64,000 nucleotides of DNA, taken from the NCBI RefSeq assembly GCF_020736365.1, contig NZ_CP085988.1, forward strand, positions 3,827,915-3,891,914, given 5' to 3'. How positions within the stretch are numbered: position 1 is the first letter of the stretch; the number at the start of each line of letters is the position of its first letter. A program made the position numbers and the translations under genes. Of the stretch, positions 17,233 to 25,505 are shown piece by piece. The DNA comes from Clostridium sp. M62/1 (GTDB taxonomy: Bacteria > Bacillota > Clostridia > Lachnospirales > Lachnospiraceae). Below the pieces are notes generated by a model. That model had not been told where the DNA came from, made no database searches, and saw nothing but the letters and a program-made list of their open reading frames with translations.

Positions 17233-18207
17233 TTATCTCCTGAACTTCTGACTTGTTTCTTTTCTTGACAGCTCTGACTCCTCTGTTGCTGCGCTCTCGT
17301 CCCAGGGTGTCCTGCACTCAGCTAAAACACCGAAGTGATCCGATACAACCGGACAGTCACTTCCGTTAAAGACAGTCCTCACCTCTTCAATCAGGACGTC
17401 TCCTCTGCTTTTTCTGTCCCCGGAGTCATGCTTTCTTCCATACCAGATGTAATCGATCCGCATTCCGGGAACTTCCCCGTCTTCCCGCCAGCCGTCGATA
17501 GCCCCCGGGACAGTGATGCCGCCATCCCGCTTCCCGGCGGCGCGGTATGCGTCTGTCCAGCCTGAGGCGGTGATCCGATCGTAACCCTCTCCCCTCACAC
17601 TGTCCTGAGTGTTGAAATCTCCCATAAGCCACACATCTGCGCGCCTGCGCAGGGAGGAGGCGAAGGCGTCCAACCGCTCCCACTGTCTGGAGAAGGGCTC
17701 CTCCTCATCCTTCCACCATCCCATGTGGGCCGTGACAAAGCTGACAGGTTCCTCCCCTTTCCCTATATTTAAAGTAATCGCCAGAGCCTTTCTGGTTTTC
17801 CAGTTATTATAATCTCTTCCGTCTGTCAGAAACAGCTGAGACACCTCTGCAATGGGTCTGCGGCTCATAAGAGCCATCCCCTCATCGTACTTTCCATATC
17901 CTACTTTGGCTGAAGTCCACGTCCAGAAAACAGGAAAGCCCGACCGGCGCAGAAGCTGAGCCGCGCGAAGTCCGTGGTTCCCCAGCCGGACAGGGACAGC
18001 ACAGGAAGGAGGCTCTGACGGGCAGGGGATGAAGCCGCTTTTTTTCAGCACCTCCCCGTCAGCCTCCTCCCCGTCCAGAGGCTGATTGACTTCCTGGAGA
18101 GCGATCACGTCAGGTTTTTCCTTCAGGATTTCCTCTGTAAAAATCTTCAGCTTTTTCTCATAGTCCCTCTCTTCCAGGCTGTGTGTGTTGAGAGTTAAAA
18201 GCTTCAT
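17233..18207 (-). CDS. Endonuclease/exonuclease/phosphatase-family hydrolase
   Basis: A 324-residue metal-dependent phosphodiesterase or phosphatase of the DNase-I-like fold. Motifs in order are LNTHSL at the N-terminus, ALQEVNQP with the metal-binding Glu, TAHMGWW, MGDFNTQD and a C-terminal SDHFGVLAE with the catalytic Asp-His. There is no signal peptide, so it is probably cytoplasmic. The substrate is not readable: members cut DNA, phospholipids or sugar phosphates. It lies between the PTS permease and malQ genes on one strand, with a 6-bp gap to malQ, which hints at a sugar-related role but proves nothing. Confidence 0.85.
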   Translation of the reverse strand: MKLLTLNTHSLEERDYEKKLKIFTEEILKEKPDVIALQEVNQPLDGEEADGEVLKKSGFIPCPSEPPSCAVPVRLGNHGLRAAQLLRRSGFPVFWTWTSAKVGYGKYDEGMALMSRRPIAEVSQLFLTDGRDYNNWKTRKALAITLNIGKGEEPVSFVTAHMGWWKDEEEPFSRQWERLDAFASSLRRRADVWLMGDFNTQDSVRGEGYDRITASGWTDAYRAAGKRDGGITVPGAIDGWREDGEVPGMRIDYIWYGRKHDSGDRKSRGDVLIEEVRTVFNGSDCPVVSDHFGVLAECRTPWDESAATEESELSRKETSQKFRR

Positions 18208-18319
18208 CCCTCTTTCTGCCTCCTTCTGTTTTTCAAAATTTTAAACGGCATACGGCTCTTTGAAAGCCCCTGTCAGGGCCTGCCTTCCTGCGTTCTTTTC
18301 TGTCACAGCTTGCCGGGCG

Positions 18320-20632
18320 CTACAGGATATCGTTAATATCTGATTTCAGCACATCTGCCTTGGGCCCATATACTGCCTGAATGCCTCCATCCTTCTTGAT
18401 CAGCCCCATAGCTCCCTCTGCCTTCCAGGCCGGCAGGGATGCCACCTTGTCCATGTCCTTCACCGTAACCCTCAGTCTTGTCATACAGGCATCCACCAGG
18501 GAAATGTTCTCTCTGCCTCCGAGAAGCGCTATAATCCGCTCTGCCTGACTGTCTCCTCCTGCTGCCCCATTTCCTGTGAAGGCAGCTTTGGACTCTCCCT
18601 CATCCTCCCCGGCATTCTCATCCGTATAGTTTCCAAGACGGCCCGGCGTTGCAAAATGAAATTTTCCTATCATGAAGTAGGCCACTGCATAGCCGATCAC
18701 AAAGAACGCCGCCACACAGATGACAAAGTTGATAATATCCCCTGTAAGCCCTGCCTGTACCGACATGGGCAGTCTTGTGAACAATTCCAGATTTCCGAAG
18801 GAATGGAGTCTCAGGTTGATGATTCCCGCCATGGCAAAGGCACATCCCTGAAGCACCGCATACACCACATACAGCGGAAGGGCGCAGAACATGAACATAA
18901 ATTCAAGAGGTTCTGTAACTCCTGTCAGGAAAACGGCCAGACCGGTTGAAAAGAACATGGAGCGGTAGCTCTTTCTGCGCTCCGGCTCTACTCTTCTGTA
19001 CATGGCCAGGGCAATGCCCAGAATCAGTCCGGTAGCTCCTATCATCTGTCCTACCTTAAAGCGGGCAGGTGTAACCGTTGTCAGCAGTTCCTGGTAGCCG
19101 GCCATGTCACCGGCTCCCTTCAGGTTAATCAGATCCGTTACCCAGGCCAGCCAGAGCGGATCCTGTCCGAATACCTGGGAGCCTGCGTTGGCTCCTGTGA
19201 GGATCGTGTAGGTTCCTCCAAAGGAGGTGTAGTTCATCGGAATCGTCAGCATGTGGTGCAGTCCGAAGGGGATGAGCAGACGCTCCAGGGTTCCGTAGAT
19301 AAACGGAGCCAGCACCGGCGAGGTGGAAGAAGAGTTGGCAATCCAGACGCCGAAAGCGTTAATTCCCGTCTGAACAACCGGCCACACAACCGCCAGCACC
19401 AGAGAGATAATCACGGACCAGGCGATTACCACCAGAGGTACGAAGCGCTTTCCGTTAAAGAAGGCCAGCGCGTCCGGCAGCTTCCTGTAATTGTAATACC
19501 GGTTGTAAATGGTTCCTCCTGCAAATCCTGCAATGATGCCCACAAACACGCCCATATTCAGGGCAGGTGCGCCCAGCACAGAGGTGAAATATCCGTCCAC
19601 TGCGATCTCACGCCCGAACAGAGTGTGGGTCACAGCGCCTTCCGTTTCCAGCATCTCTGCAGTCACCCCAAAAACAGAGCCCGTAATCATGTTGATCAGA
19701 ATAAACGCAATGAGGGCAGCAAAGGCGCCGCCTGCCTTCTCCTTCGCCCAGGAGCCGCCGATGGCAGCTGCAAACAGGATATGCAGATTGTTGATTACCG
19801 CCCATCCGATGTTTTCCATGGTGCTTCCGATTGTCATGACAGCTCCCATATCGCCGCCTGCCATCTGCACCAGCTTTCCAAGGCTTATCATCAGCCCTGC
19901 CGCCGGCATGACGGCAATAACCGTCATCAGCACCTTGCCCAGCTTCTGGAGGAAATCAAAGTTAATGGGGAAACGCTTTTTCTGAGCTTTTTTCGTCTCT
20001 TTCCTGCTGCCAGGCTCTGGCCTGCTCTCCGGGGCAGTCGTCTCCTCTGCCTTCGTGCTTCCTATCTCCACTGACTCTGCCCTGCCCACAGCCGGTGAAT
20101 CGGTGCTGCCTGCGCCCGCTGCATCACTCTGCTCTGCGCCCTCCAGGCAGTCGTCAAAAATGGCAATCAGCTCTGTCTCTCCTGCCTTTACCGGCCCGTG
20201 GAAGATATTCATGCTGCGCCCTCCCAGCCCGCCGCAGACCAGAACAGGGGTGACTGCATTGATCTTTTTCTCCGACAGCGCCTTCAGATCGGCCTCTGCC
20301 ACCAGCTCTCCTGCCTTCACCTTATCTCCCGGCTTCACGTACGCCTGGAAGCACTCGCCCTTCAGCCCCACTGTCTCCAATCCGAAGTGAACCAGCACCT
20401 CTACGCCTTCCTCTGTCCTGAAACCATAGGCGTGGAGTGTGGGCGCCACCGACACCACCTCCCCGTCTACCGGGCTCACAATCCGCCCGTCTGTGGGCTC
20501 AATGGCTGCTCCCTCCCCGATAATCTTCTGGGAAAATACCGGATCCGGGACCTGCTCGATGGGAACTGCTGTTCCGGTGACGGGAGCCTTCAGGATAATT
20601 CCCGTACATCCTCCTGCTGTCTGCTCTTTCAT
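18320..20632 (-). CDS. Glucose/maltose-type PTS permease, fused EIIA-EIIC-EIIB
   Basis: A 770-residue phosphotransferase permease that imports and phosphorylates a sugar. EIIA (about 10-150) has the phosphorylated His82 in VLVHFGLETV and the companion His67. A charged Ala/Glu/Thr linker (about 150-220) joins it to EIIC (about 230-670), a ten-helix membrane domain with PFGLHHMLTIPMNY and VTEPLEFMFMF motifs. EIIB (about 690-770) carries the phosphocysteine in VDACMTRLRV. The A-C-B order is less common than C-B-A and makes the protein independent of a separate EIIA-Glc. The divergent LacI-type gene, the operator over the promoter and malQ downstream suggest maltose or a related glucoside. Confidence 0.93.
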   Translation of the reverse strand: MKEQTAGGCTGIILKAPVTGTAVPIEQVPDPVFSQKIIGEGAAIEPTDGRIVSPVDGEVVSVAPTLHAYGFRTEEGVEVLVHFGLETVGLKGECFQAYVKPGDKVKAGELVAEADLKALSEKKINAVTPVLVCGGLGGRSMNIFHGPVKAGETELIAIFDDCLEGAEQSDAAGAGSTDSPAVGRAESVEIGSTKAEETTAPESRPEPGSRKETKKAQKKRFPINFDFLQKLGKVLMTVIAVMPAAGLMISLGKLVQMAGGDMGAVMTIGSTMENIGWAVINNLHILFAAAIGGSWAKEKAGGAFAALIAFILINMITGSVFGVTAEMLETEGAVTHTLFGREIAVDGYFTSVLGAPALNMGVFVGIIAGFAGGTIYNRYYNYRKLPDALAFFNGKRFVPLVVIAWSVIISLVLAVVWPVVQTGINAFGVWIANSSSTSPVLAPFIYGTLERLLIPFGLHHMLTIPMNYTSFGGTYTILTGANAGSQVFGQDPLWLAWVTDLINLKGAGDMAGYQELLTTVTPARFKVGQMIGATGLILGIALAMYRRVEPERRKSYRSMFFSTGLAVFLTGVTEPLEFMFMFCALPLYVVYAVLQGCAFAMAGIINLRLHSFGNLELFTRLPMSVQAGLTGDIINFVICVAAFFVIGYAVAYFMIGKFHFATPGRLGNYTDENAGEDEGESKAAFTGNGAAGGDSQAERIIALLGGRENISLVDACMTRLRVTVKDMDKVASLPAWKAEGAMGLIKKDGGIQAVYGPKADVLKSDINDIL

Positions 20633-20761
20633 ATATACTCTCCTCCTGTTTTTACCGGCAGGCCTGATGCAAACCGATTATTTACAGCCGCTTTTCCTTT
20701 TCGGCCTTCTCCTGTGCCTTCCTGTCAGTCTGCTCTCGCCCGCTATGTTTGCATTATTTAG

Positions 20762-20775
20762 TGCAATCGTTTGCA
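20762..20775. promoter_or_regulatory. LacI-type operator at the PTS promoter
   Basis: TGCAATCGTTTGCA, a near-palindrome with a central CG, lies 3 bp downstream of the PTS -10 box and so over the transcript start. Binding there should block the PTS gene. It also resembles a cre site. Confidence 0.75.
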
Positions 20776-20778
20776 TTA

Positions 20779-20807
20779 AATATAAATCCGCTATCATGCA
20801 AAATCAA
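20779..20807 (-). promoter_or_regulatory. Promoter of the PTS gene
   Basis: On the minus strand TTGATT (20807-20802), 17-bp spacer, TATATT (20784-20779), with the operator immediately downstream. Confidence 0.75.
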
Positions 20808-20887
20808 TACTTTCGTCATATTTTTTTCTCTTTCTCCCTTTTTTACAAATAACCATCTGCCTTTTTGTGCAAAATTACGCATACTTT

Positions 20888-20901
20888 TGCAAACGATTGC
20901 G
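20888..20901. promoter_or_regulatory. Second LacI-type operator
   Basis: TGCAAACGATTGCG matches the reverse complement of the first operator at 13 of 14 positions. It lies about 20 bp upstream of the regulator gene's -35 box, 126 bp (about 12 helical turns) from the first site, so looping between them is possible. Confidence 0.7.
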
Positions 20902-20919
20902 CAAAATTTGCAAAACAGT

Positions 20920-20948
20920 TTGACATTCTCTCCCGCCACATTTAAACT
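20920..20948 (+). promoter_or_regulatory. Promoter of the LacI-type regulator
   Basis: TTGACA (20920-20925), 17-bp spacer, TAAACT (20943-20948), followed by an AAAGGAGG ribosome site before the gene at 21041. Confidence 0.75.
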
Positions 20949-21040
20949 AGATAAAAAAGCATCTGAGCTGTTTTCCCCCTCTTTAAACAGACGTTTGGGG
21001 AACTGCCAAAACAGCAAAGCAGCGCAAAGGAGGTTTATTC

Positions 21041-22099
21041 ATGCCAGTTACCATAAAAGACGTAGCCGCACTTGCCGGCGTATCTCCCTCCACTGTGTCC
21101 AGAACCTGCAAGGATCATCCGTCCATCAGCCGCCAGACAAAGGAAAAGGTGAGAAAGGCCATGGATATCCTGGGCTATGAGCCAAATTTTCAGGCCAGCA
21201 GTCTGGCCTCCCAGAACTCCAGAACCATCGGGATCATCCTCCCGCCGTCTGAGCGTGAGACTTATGAAAACTCGTTTTTCCTGGAGGTCATCCGGGGCAT
21301 CAGCCTTTTGTGCAATCAAAAGCAGTATATCAATACTGTGATCACCGGAAAGGACGAGGAGGAGATCCTGAAAGCCGTCAAAACCATGGCGAAAAACGGC
21401 ATGGCGGAGGGCTTTATTGTCCTCTACTCCAGGGAGAAGGATCCGATTATCAGCTATCTGTTCGACGAGGGGCTTCTCTATGTGCTGGTGGGAAAGGCTT
21501 TCAGAAATGCCAATCAGACTATCTATGTGGACAACGACAATGTCCTGGCCGGCAGGGAGGCTGCCCAGTATCTGATCTCTCTGGGGCACAGGCGCATCGC
21601 CTACCTGTCCGGCGATCACTCCCAGCTCTTTGTGGGCGACAGAAAGGCCGGCTGTATGCTGGCGCTGACAGAAAACGGGCTGCCAGTGCGGCAGGAATAC
21701 TTTATCGAAGCCTCCATCTCCTCCGAGGCCGGGCGCTGTCAGCTTGAGGCCCTTTTAAAAAGTCCTGAGCGGCCTACCGGCATCATCGTCAGCGACGATA
21801 TTCTGGCCACCTGGCTGGAACGCCTCTGCACGGATATCGGGATTCAGATCCCGGAGGAGCTTTCCGTCGTCTCCTTCAATAACTCCATCTTTGCAAAGCT
21901 GACAAGACCTCAGCTTACCTCTGTTGACGTCCACTCCCTGCAGCTGGGCACCGAAGCCGCCGCACAGATGATCAGTCACATTGAAAACCCGAACCTGCTG
22001 GCCACTAAAACCATCGTGCCCCACCACATGGCAGAGAGGGAGAGCTGCAGACCGCTCCCCTGTACAGGTGCACATGGTGATGAAGCGAGTCTGCTGTAA
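21041..22099 (+). CDS. LacI/GalR-family regulator, probably of the divergent PTS gene
   Basis: A 352-residue repressor. The N-terminal helix-turn-helix and hinge are canonical: VTIKDVAALAGVSPSTVSRT followed by KEKVRKAMDILGYEPNFQASSL. The periplasmic-binding-protein-like effector domain (about 60-330) has the subdomain motifs TIGIILPP, YLISLGHRRIAYLSGD and PTGIIVSDDILA. The AAGGAGG ribosome site precedes the ATG. It is divergent from the PTS gene with two matching operators in the shared gap, so autoregulation and repression of the permease are likely. MalR of clostridia and staphylococci has this arrangement. The C-terminal 20 residues look like a variable tail. Confidence 0.92.
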   Translation: MPVTIKDVAALAGVSPSTVSRTCKDHPSISRQTKEKVRKAMDILGYEPNFQASSLASQNSRTIGIILPPSERETYENSFFLEVIRGISLLCNQKQYINTVITGKDEEEILKAVKTMAKNGMAEGFIVLYSREKDPIISYLFDEGLLYVLVGKAFRNANQTIYVDNDNVLAGREAAQYLISLGHRRIAYLSGDHSQLFVGDRKAGCMLALTENGLPVRQEYFIEASISSEAGRCQLEALLKSPERPTGIIVSDDILATWLERLCTDIGIQIPEELSVVSFNNSIFAKLTRPQLTSVDVHSLQLGTEAAAQMISHIENPNLLATKTIVPHHMAERESCRPLPCTGAHGDEASLL

Positions 22100-22118
22100 T
22101 ATGCATCCCGGTCCTTTT

Positions 22119-22826
22119 TTATCCGGCCGCCGGAAACCTGAAGGTTCTGACCTGCTCAAAATGATTATTCTCCACATAGCAGACGGCCTGCTCCCTGGCG
22201 GAGAAAACGAAAGAAACTCTGGTAGCCCAGGGTCCCTCCTGCCGGACGGCATGGAGGAGAGAAAATGCGTCTGATACCCCAAAGGTATTTCCGTATTGAC
22301 TCAGAATCCTCCCAGCTCTTTCGTATCGGTCATCACCCGGAACCAGGAAAGGGCGAGTACTTTCCGGGGAGAGCAGGGAATAATTTGTCATGAGAGAATA
22401 CCTCCCCGTATCTTCCCTGCAGCCGATTCCAGGCTCAATCACCAGCGTGCGCCCTCCTTTGTCGGACAGCACGGCCTGCATAGTCGCGTCCGGTGCATAG
22501 ACAATCTTCTTTGTCCCGGCGATGGAACAGGCCTCGTCGAATGTGATCTGTGCCCGGATAAACTGCTCCGTCAGATCTGCCACTGTCACACAGCCTTCCC
22601 TGTCCTCATAGGTCCCTGCGGGATTTCCATGGACATACAGCAGTGTTCCGGCATTGCCGTTTCGGTGAACACCGTGATAGGCATGCCGCGCTCCGTCAGG
22701 GCGCAGAATTCCAATATAGAATCTGTCCTCTTCCTCCATTATCTGATAATCCCAGACAGCGGGATCTATATCAAAATTAAACCCGGTGATCACCTCATCT
22801 CCCCGATAGACAAATCTGGTACACAT
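22119..22826 (-). CDS. Ntn-type linear amide hydrolase (choloylglycine-hydrolase-like)
   Basis: A 235-residue protein starting MCTRFVYRGDEVITGFNFD. Removal of Met would expose Cys2 as an N-terminal nucleophile, and R4 and the GFNFD turn fit the Ntn hydrolase fold shared by bile-salt hydrolases, penicillin V acylases and related amidases. The protein is about 90 residues shorter than bile-salt hydrolases, so the substrate is uncertain. ATG 22826 is chosen because GGAGG lies just upstream and the Cys must be residue 2; the frame runs open to 23003. It is convergent with the LacI-type gene, with only 19 bp between the stops. Confidence 0.75.
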   Translation of the reverse strand: MCTRFVYRGDEVITGFNFDIDPAVWDYQIMEEEDRFYIGILRPDGARHAYHGVHRNGNAGTLLYVHGNPAGTYEDREGCVTVADLTEQFIRAQITFDEACSIAGTKKIVYAPDATMQAVLSDKGGRTLVIEPGIGCREDTGRYSLMTNYSLLSPESTRPFLVPGDDRYERAGRILSQYGNTFGVSDAFSLLHAVRQEGPWATRVSFVFSAREQAVCYVENNHFEQVRTFRFPAAG

Positions 22827-23107
22827 ATCCTTCCTCCTCACTGTTTTTCTTTTTATCATACTCTGTCTGCATGCGCAGAACAAGACACGGGACTTTACAG
22901 AATGAAACTGTACCAGATCAAAAGTCCCCAAATGAGGAAGCCCGTTCTCATACCTTCCCCGCCGGTGGGAGGCTTGCCGGCGCGGGGCCGCCGGAGCCGT
23001 CAAGCTCTCCTGCGGCCGGGTATGTGTGTACTCGGGGAGTGCCCTTATTTTTGAGAGGCGCCGTGTCTTTTGAAAGGGACAAAATCTTTAAATCTTTGCA
23101 ACAGATC

Positions 23108-23139
23108 AAAAAGACAGGGGCCCGTCATCGAGGCCCCTG
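23108..23139 (-). terminator. Intrinsic terminator after the CD3324-like gene
   Basis: On the minus strand CAGGGGCC and GGCCCCTG pair around TCGATGACG, followed by TCTTTTTGA. Confidence 0.85.
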
Positions 23140-23143
23140 CCGG

Positions 23144-23407
23144 TTATTTCTGATAAATGATTTTTCGTATGGCATGTACAGACAGACAGTATTTTTCAGC
23201 CAGTTCCTCCGCAGAGACCCCATTTCGGTACTCCGCTGTGATACGGCTGTTTCGCTGCTGCAGTTCCTGCCGGTACCCGGATACTTCTCCCCACCGCTTT
23301 TGCTGTGTCTGATCGGTTGGAACGTAGATATATCCTTCCTGGATATATCTCTGCAGCTCCCTGACTAACGGTTCTGGCAGAAGCACTCTCGCATTGATAT
23401 ACTTCAT
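23144..23407 (-). CDS. CD3324-like small helix-turn-helix protein
   Basis: An 87-residue protein beginning MKYINARVLLPEPLVRELQRYIQEGYIYVP, a pattern I recognise from the clostridial CD3324 family. The C-terminal half, ITAEYRNGVSAEELAEKYCLSVHAIRKIIYQ, is a helix-turn-helix of the transposase/sigma-like type. Function is unknown. The ATG at 23407 is preceded by AAGGAGG; the frame continues upstream without a better start. It is monocistronic with its own terminator. A CCATGCAA/TTGCATGG inverted repeat at about 23475-23512 lies in its upstream region. Confidence 0.75.
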   Translation of the reverse strand: MKYINARVLLPEPLVRELQRYIQEGYIYVPTDQTQQKRWGEVSGYRQELQQRNSRITAEYRNGVSAEELAEKYCLSVHAIRKIIYQK

Positions 23408-23599
23408 GCAGGCTTCCTCCTTGAAATAATCGCCAGGAGGCAAAGCCGGCATCTCATTCTGCGACTATTATATCTCCATGCAAGCGTCGCAGCCTGCCGG
23501 CTTTGCATGGAGCCATGCCTCGTTGAGTTTCATCTCCACCCCTTCCTTCCGTCATTCACCTGTTCTGCTGTCATCCTCCGTTCTCTGCTTGGAACGCAT

Positions 23600-24169
23600 T
23601 TAATTCCGTTTCAGGAAATTGGAGATCCGCTTGTACAGGATAAAGGTGACAAGGCCGTTGATTCCCGCCTTGATAACATTAAAGCCTATGATAAAGGCCA
23701 TCAGATCCCATACCACTTCCCTGGTCACACCCATAAACAGAGGTGTGATAATCAGGTTTGCCCCTACCATGACAGCAGCCATGGCCGCTGTGCCCGCCGC
23801 CAGCCCGATCACGGCAAAGGTTTTTGTCTTTTTCCTGTGATAGATGGTTCCAGCCGCCACGACAAGTGTTCCCGTAGCGATCAGGTGCATAAGAATCCCG
23901 TAGAGTCCGCTTCCTGCGCTGACTGTGACGCCCTGGATCACCGAGGTCACAAGGGTGAGCGCAAGGCCCGCAGCCGGTCCAAAGGTAAAGGTTCCTATTA
24001 AAATCGGAATATCAGCCGGATCGTACTCCAGAAACGCAACCGCCGGAAACAGCGGAAAATGGATAAGGTACACAAGCACAATGGAAACTGCCACAAGGGA
24101 GCCCATCTTTACAAGGCGCAGAGTCTGATCCCTGCCTGTCTGAGAATAGCGGGTCATCGTTTTGTTCAT
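23600..24169 (-). CDS. ribU: ECF transporter S component for riboflavin
   Basis: A 189-residue membrane protein with about six hydrophobic helices. FLEYDPADIPILIGTFTFGPAAGL near residue 50 matches the conserved substrate-loop region of RibU-type S components, and LILYKRISNF-type basic residues close the protein. It binds riboflavin and works with a shared EcfAAT energising module that is not in this window. The assignment to riboflavin rests mainly on the FMN riboswitch directly upstream. The ATG at 24169 has AGGAGG just upstream; an open frame to 24517 runs through the riboswitch and is not used. Confidence 0.9.
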   Translation of the reverse strand: MNKTMTRYSQTGRDQTLRLVKMGSLVAVSIVLVYLIHFPLFPAVAFLEYDPADIPILIGTFTFGPAAGLALTLVTSVIQGVTVSAGSGLYGILMHLIATGTLVVAAGTIYHRKKTKTFAVIGLAAGTAAMAAVMVGANLIITPLFMGVTREVVWDLMAFIIGFNVIKAGINGLVTFILYKRISNFLKRN

Positions 24170-24379
24170 CTTCAAATTCCTCCTGATAGAAAAGTATGCC
24201 TGCAGTTTCCGTTTCTGTGATTGACTCTCCGTTTTCCTCCCGGGCGTCTCCTGATACCTCATATCTGCTCTCTGCTGACACCCTGAAGCACCTTCACACA
24301 GGTTATCCTTCACAAAAACAGACCTGCCGGGCCGTCGGCCCTGAATGCTGTGAATATAGAAAAGAATCTGACAGGAAAC

Positions 24380-24409
24380 AAAAAGGTCCTGAAAATAAAT
24401 TTCAAGACC
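24380..24409 (-). terminator. Riboswitch-controlled terminator before ribU
   Basis: On the minus strand GGTCTTGAAA-TTTAT-TTTCAGGACC is followed by TTTTTG. It lies between the FMN aptamer and the ribU ribosome site. A second AAAATAC/GTATTTT hairpin overlaps the 3' end of the aptamer and may act as part of the switch. Confidence 0.88.
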
Positions 24410-24432
24410 AGAAAAATACATAACCGTATTTT

Positions 24433-24560
24433 TGTTTCTTTCATCCGGACTGTACCGTTGGTATGGGGTTCCCACCCATTCTGCCCTCCAAAGGAAAGCT
24501 CGCGGACTCGAAGCCAAAGCTCATCACCGCCAGTGAGGAATTTCACCTCGCCCTGAAACA
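24433..24560 (-). promoter_or_regulatory. FMN riboswitch (RFN element)
   Basis: The minus-strand leader carries RFN landmarks in order: TGTTTCAGGGCGAGGTGAAA, TGGCGGTGATGAGC, GAGTCCGCGAGC, ACGGTACAGTCCGGATGAAA and GAAACA. The outer GTTTC/GAAAC arms form P1. The only clear departure is CACTGGCGG for the usual GACCGGCGG. FMN binding should cause termination before ribU. Confidence 0.95.
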
Positions 24561-24574
24561 GATTTTTCTACTAC

Positions 24575-24603
24575 ATAGTAGCACGTATCAGAAGCCGTGT
24601 CAA
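24575..24603 (-). promoter_or_regulatory. Promoter of the ribU leader
   Basis: On the minus strand TTGACA (24603-24598), 17-bp spacer, TACTAT (24580-24575), just upstream of the FMN aptamer. Confidence 0.85.
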
Positions 24604-24650
24604 ATATTAATCACCATTCCCCCATCTGCCCTCCCCTTCCATTCCCTCCA

Positions 24651-24757
24651 TCAAAGAAATTCTCGCTTACACCCTCCTCCGCCTGACACTCCCTTCCCCT
24701 CCACAAAAGCCCCCTCGCTTACACTCCCTCCCCCGCCCGACACTCCTCCCCCCGCCA
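24651..24757. repeat. Polypyrimidine imperfect repeat
   Basis: Two imperfect copies of about 50 bp, each containing CTCGCTTACAC and CGCC(T/C)GACACTCC, in a strand-biased C/T-rich stretch between the ribU leader and the V-ATPase terminator. No gene is seen in it. Confidence 0.5.
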
Positions 24758-24763
24758 TAAAAG

Positions 24764-24801
24764 AAAAACTCAGAAACCGTTCCCTCGGTTTCTGAGTTTT
24801 T
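24764..24801 (-). terminator. Terminator of the V-ATPase operon
   Basis: AAAAACTCAGAAACCG and CGGTTTCTGAGTTTTT pair perfectly over 16 bp around TTCCCT, with T-rich flank on the minus strand, 31 bp past the subunit D stop. Short TTTTATGCCCTAC tandem copies lie between. Confidence 0.9.
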
Positions 24802-24831
24802 GCTTTTATGGCCTACTTTTATGCCCTACTT

Positions 24832-25491
24832 TTATGCCCTATCTTTATAATGATGTGCCTCCTCCAGCATCATATCCTTCACCTTCATGAGCCGGATCTG
24901 GGTACTCCTCTCATTCTCATCCAGCTTCATGGTAATATATTTGATATTCCTCTGGGTTTCCGGGATGATGACATGTTCCAGGGCATTTACCCTTCGTCTG
25001 GTTTTTTCAATCTCCGCCGCCATAAGCTGGCAGGCTTTCTCGGTCTGTGCAAGCTTCAGCATCTCCGGCAGCACGTCCTGCAGAGACTTTACAGCTCCGT
25101 CCAGATCGCTGGACGTAAAGGCGAAGCCGTAGGGATAAATATCATGTTCGCTGGCCGTCCTGGTCTTGTACTCAAACACGGGTATGTCCACGCTCATGAT
25201 ATTCTTTTTCCCGGCTTCCAGATACACCTCCTGCTTCGGCGCCATCAGAGCGGTGTTCAGGGCCTGTTCGCTCATTCCCGCCCTGGCAATGACAAAGTTT
25301 AAATTCGCGCTCCGTATTCCGTCCTCCACTTTCTGTCTGAGAGCCATATTTTCCCTGACCAAATCGAGGAACTGGCGCATCAGCTCATCTCGCTTGTCTT
25401 TTAAGAGCTTGTGGCCTCTGACAGCTGTGGTCAGCTTTTTTTTGAGCCTTGTAAGCTCCATTCTGGTGGGGTTCACCTGGGCCTGAGCCAT
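24832..25491 (-). CDS. ntpD: V-type ATPase subunit D
   Basis: A 219-residue central-stalk subunit, equivalent to gamma in F-ATPase. The N-terminus QVNPTRMELTRLKKKLTTAVRGHKLLKDKRDELMR and C-terminal ALEHVIIPETQRNIKYITMKLDENERSTQIRLMKVKD are the paired helices of the rotary shaft. It couples rotation of the A3B3 head to the membrane ring. Length is normal. It is the last gene of the operon, 14 bp after subunit B, with its ATG preceded by a GGGGAGG ribosome site. Confidence 0.95.
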   Translation of the reverse strand: MAQAQVNPTRMELTRLKKKLTTAVRGHKLLKDKRDELMRQFLDLVRENMALRQKVEDGIRSANLNFVIARAGMSEQALNTALMAPKQEVYLEAGKKNIMSVDIPVFEYKTRTASEHDIYPYGFAFTSSDLDGAVKSLQDVLPEMLKLAQTEKACQLMAAEIEKTRRRVNALEHVIIPETQRNIKYITMKLDENERSTQIRLMKVKDMMLEEAHHYKDRA

Positions 25492-25505
25492 GCTTCACAC
25501 CTCCC

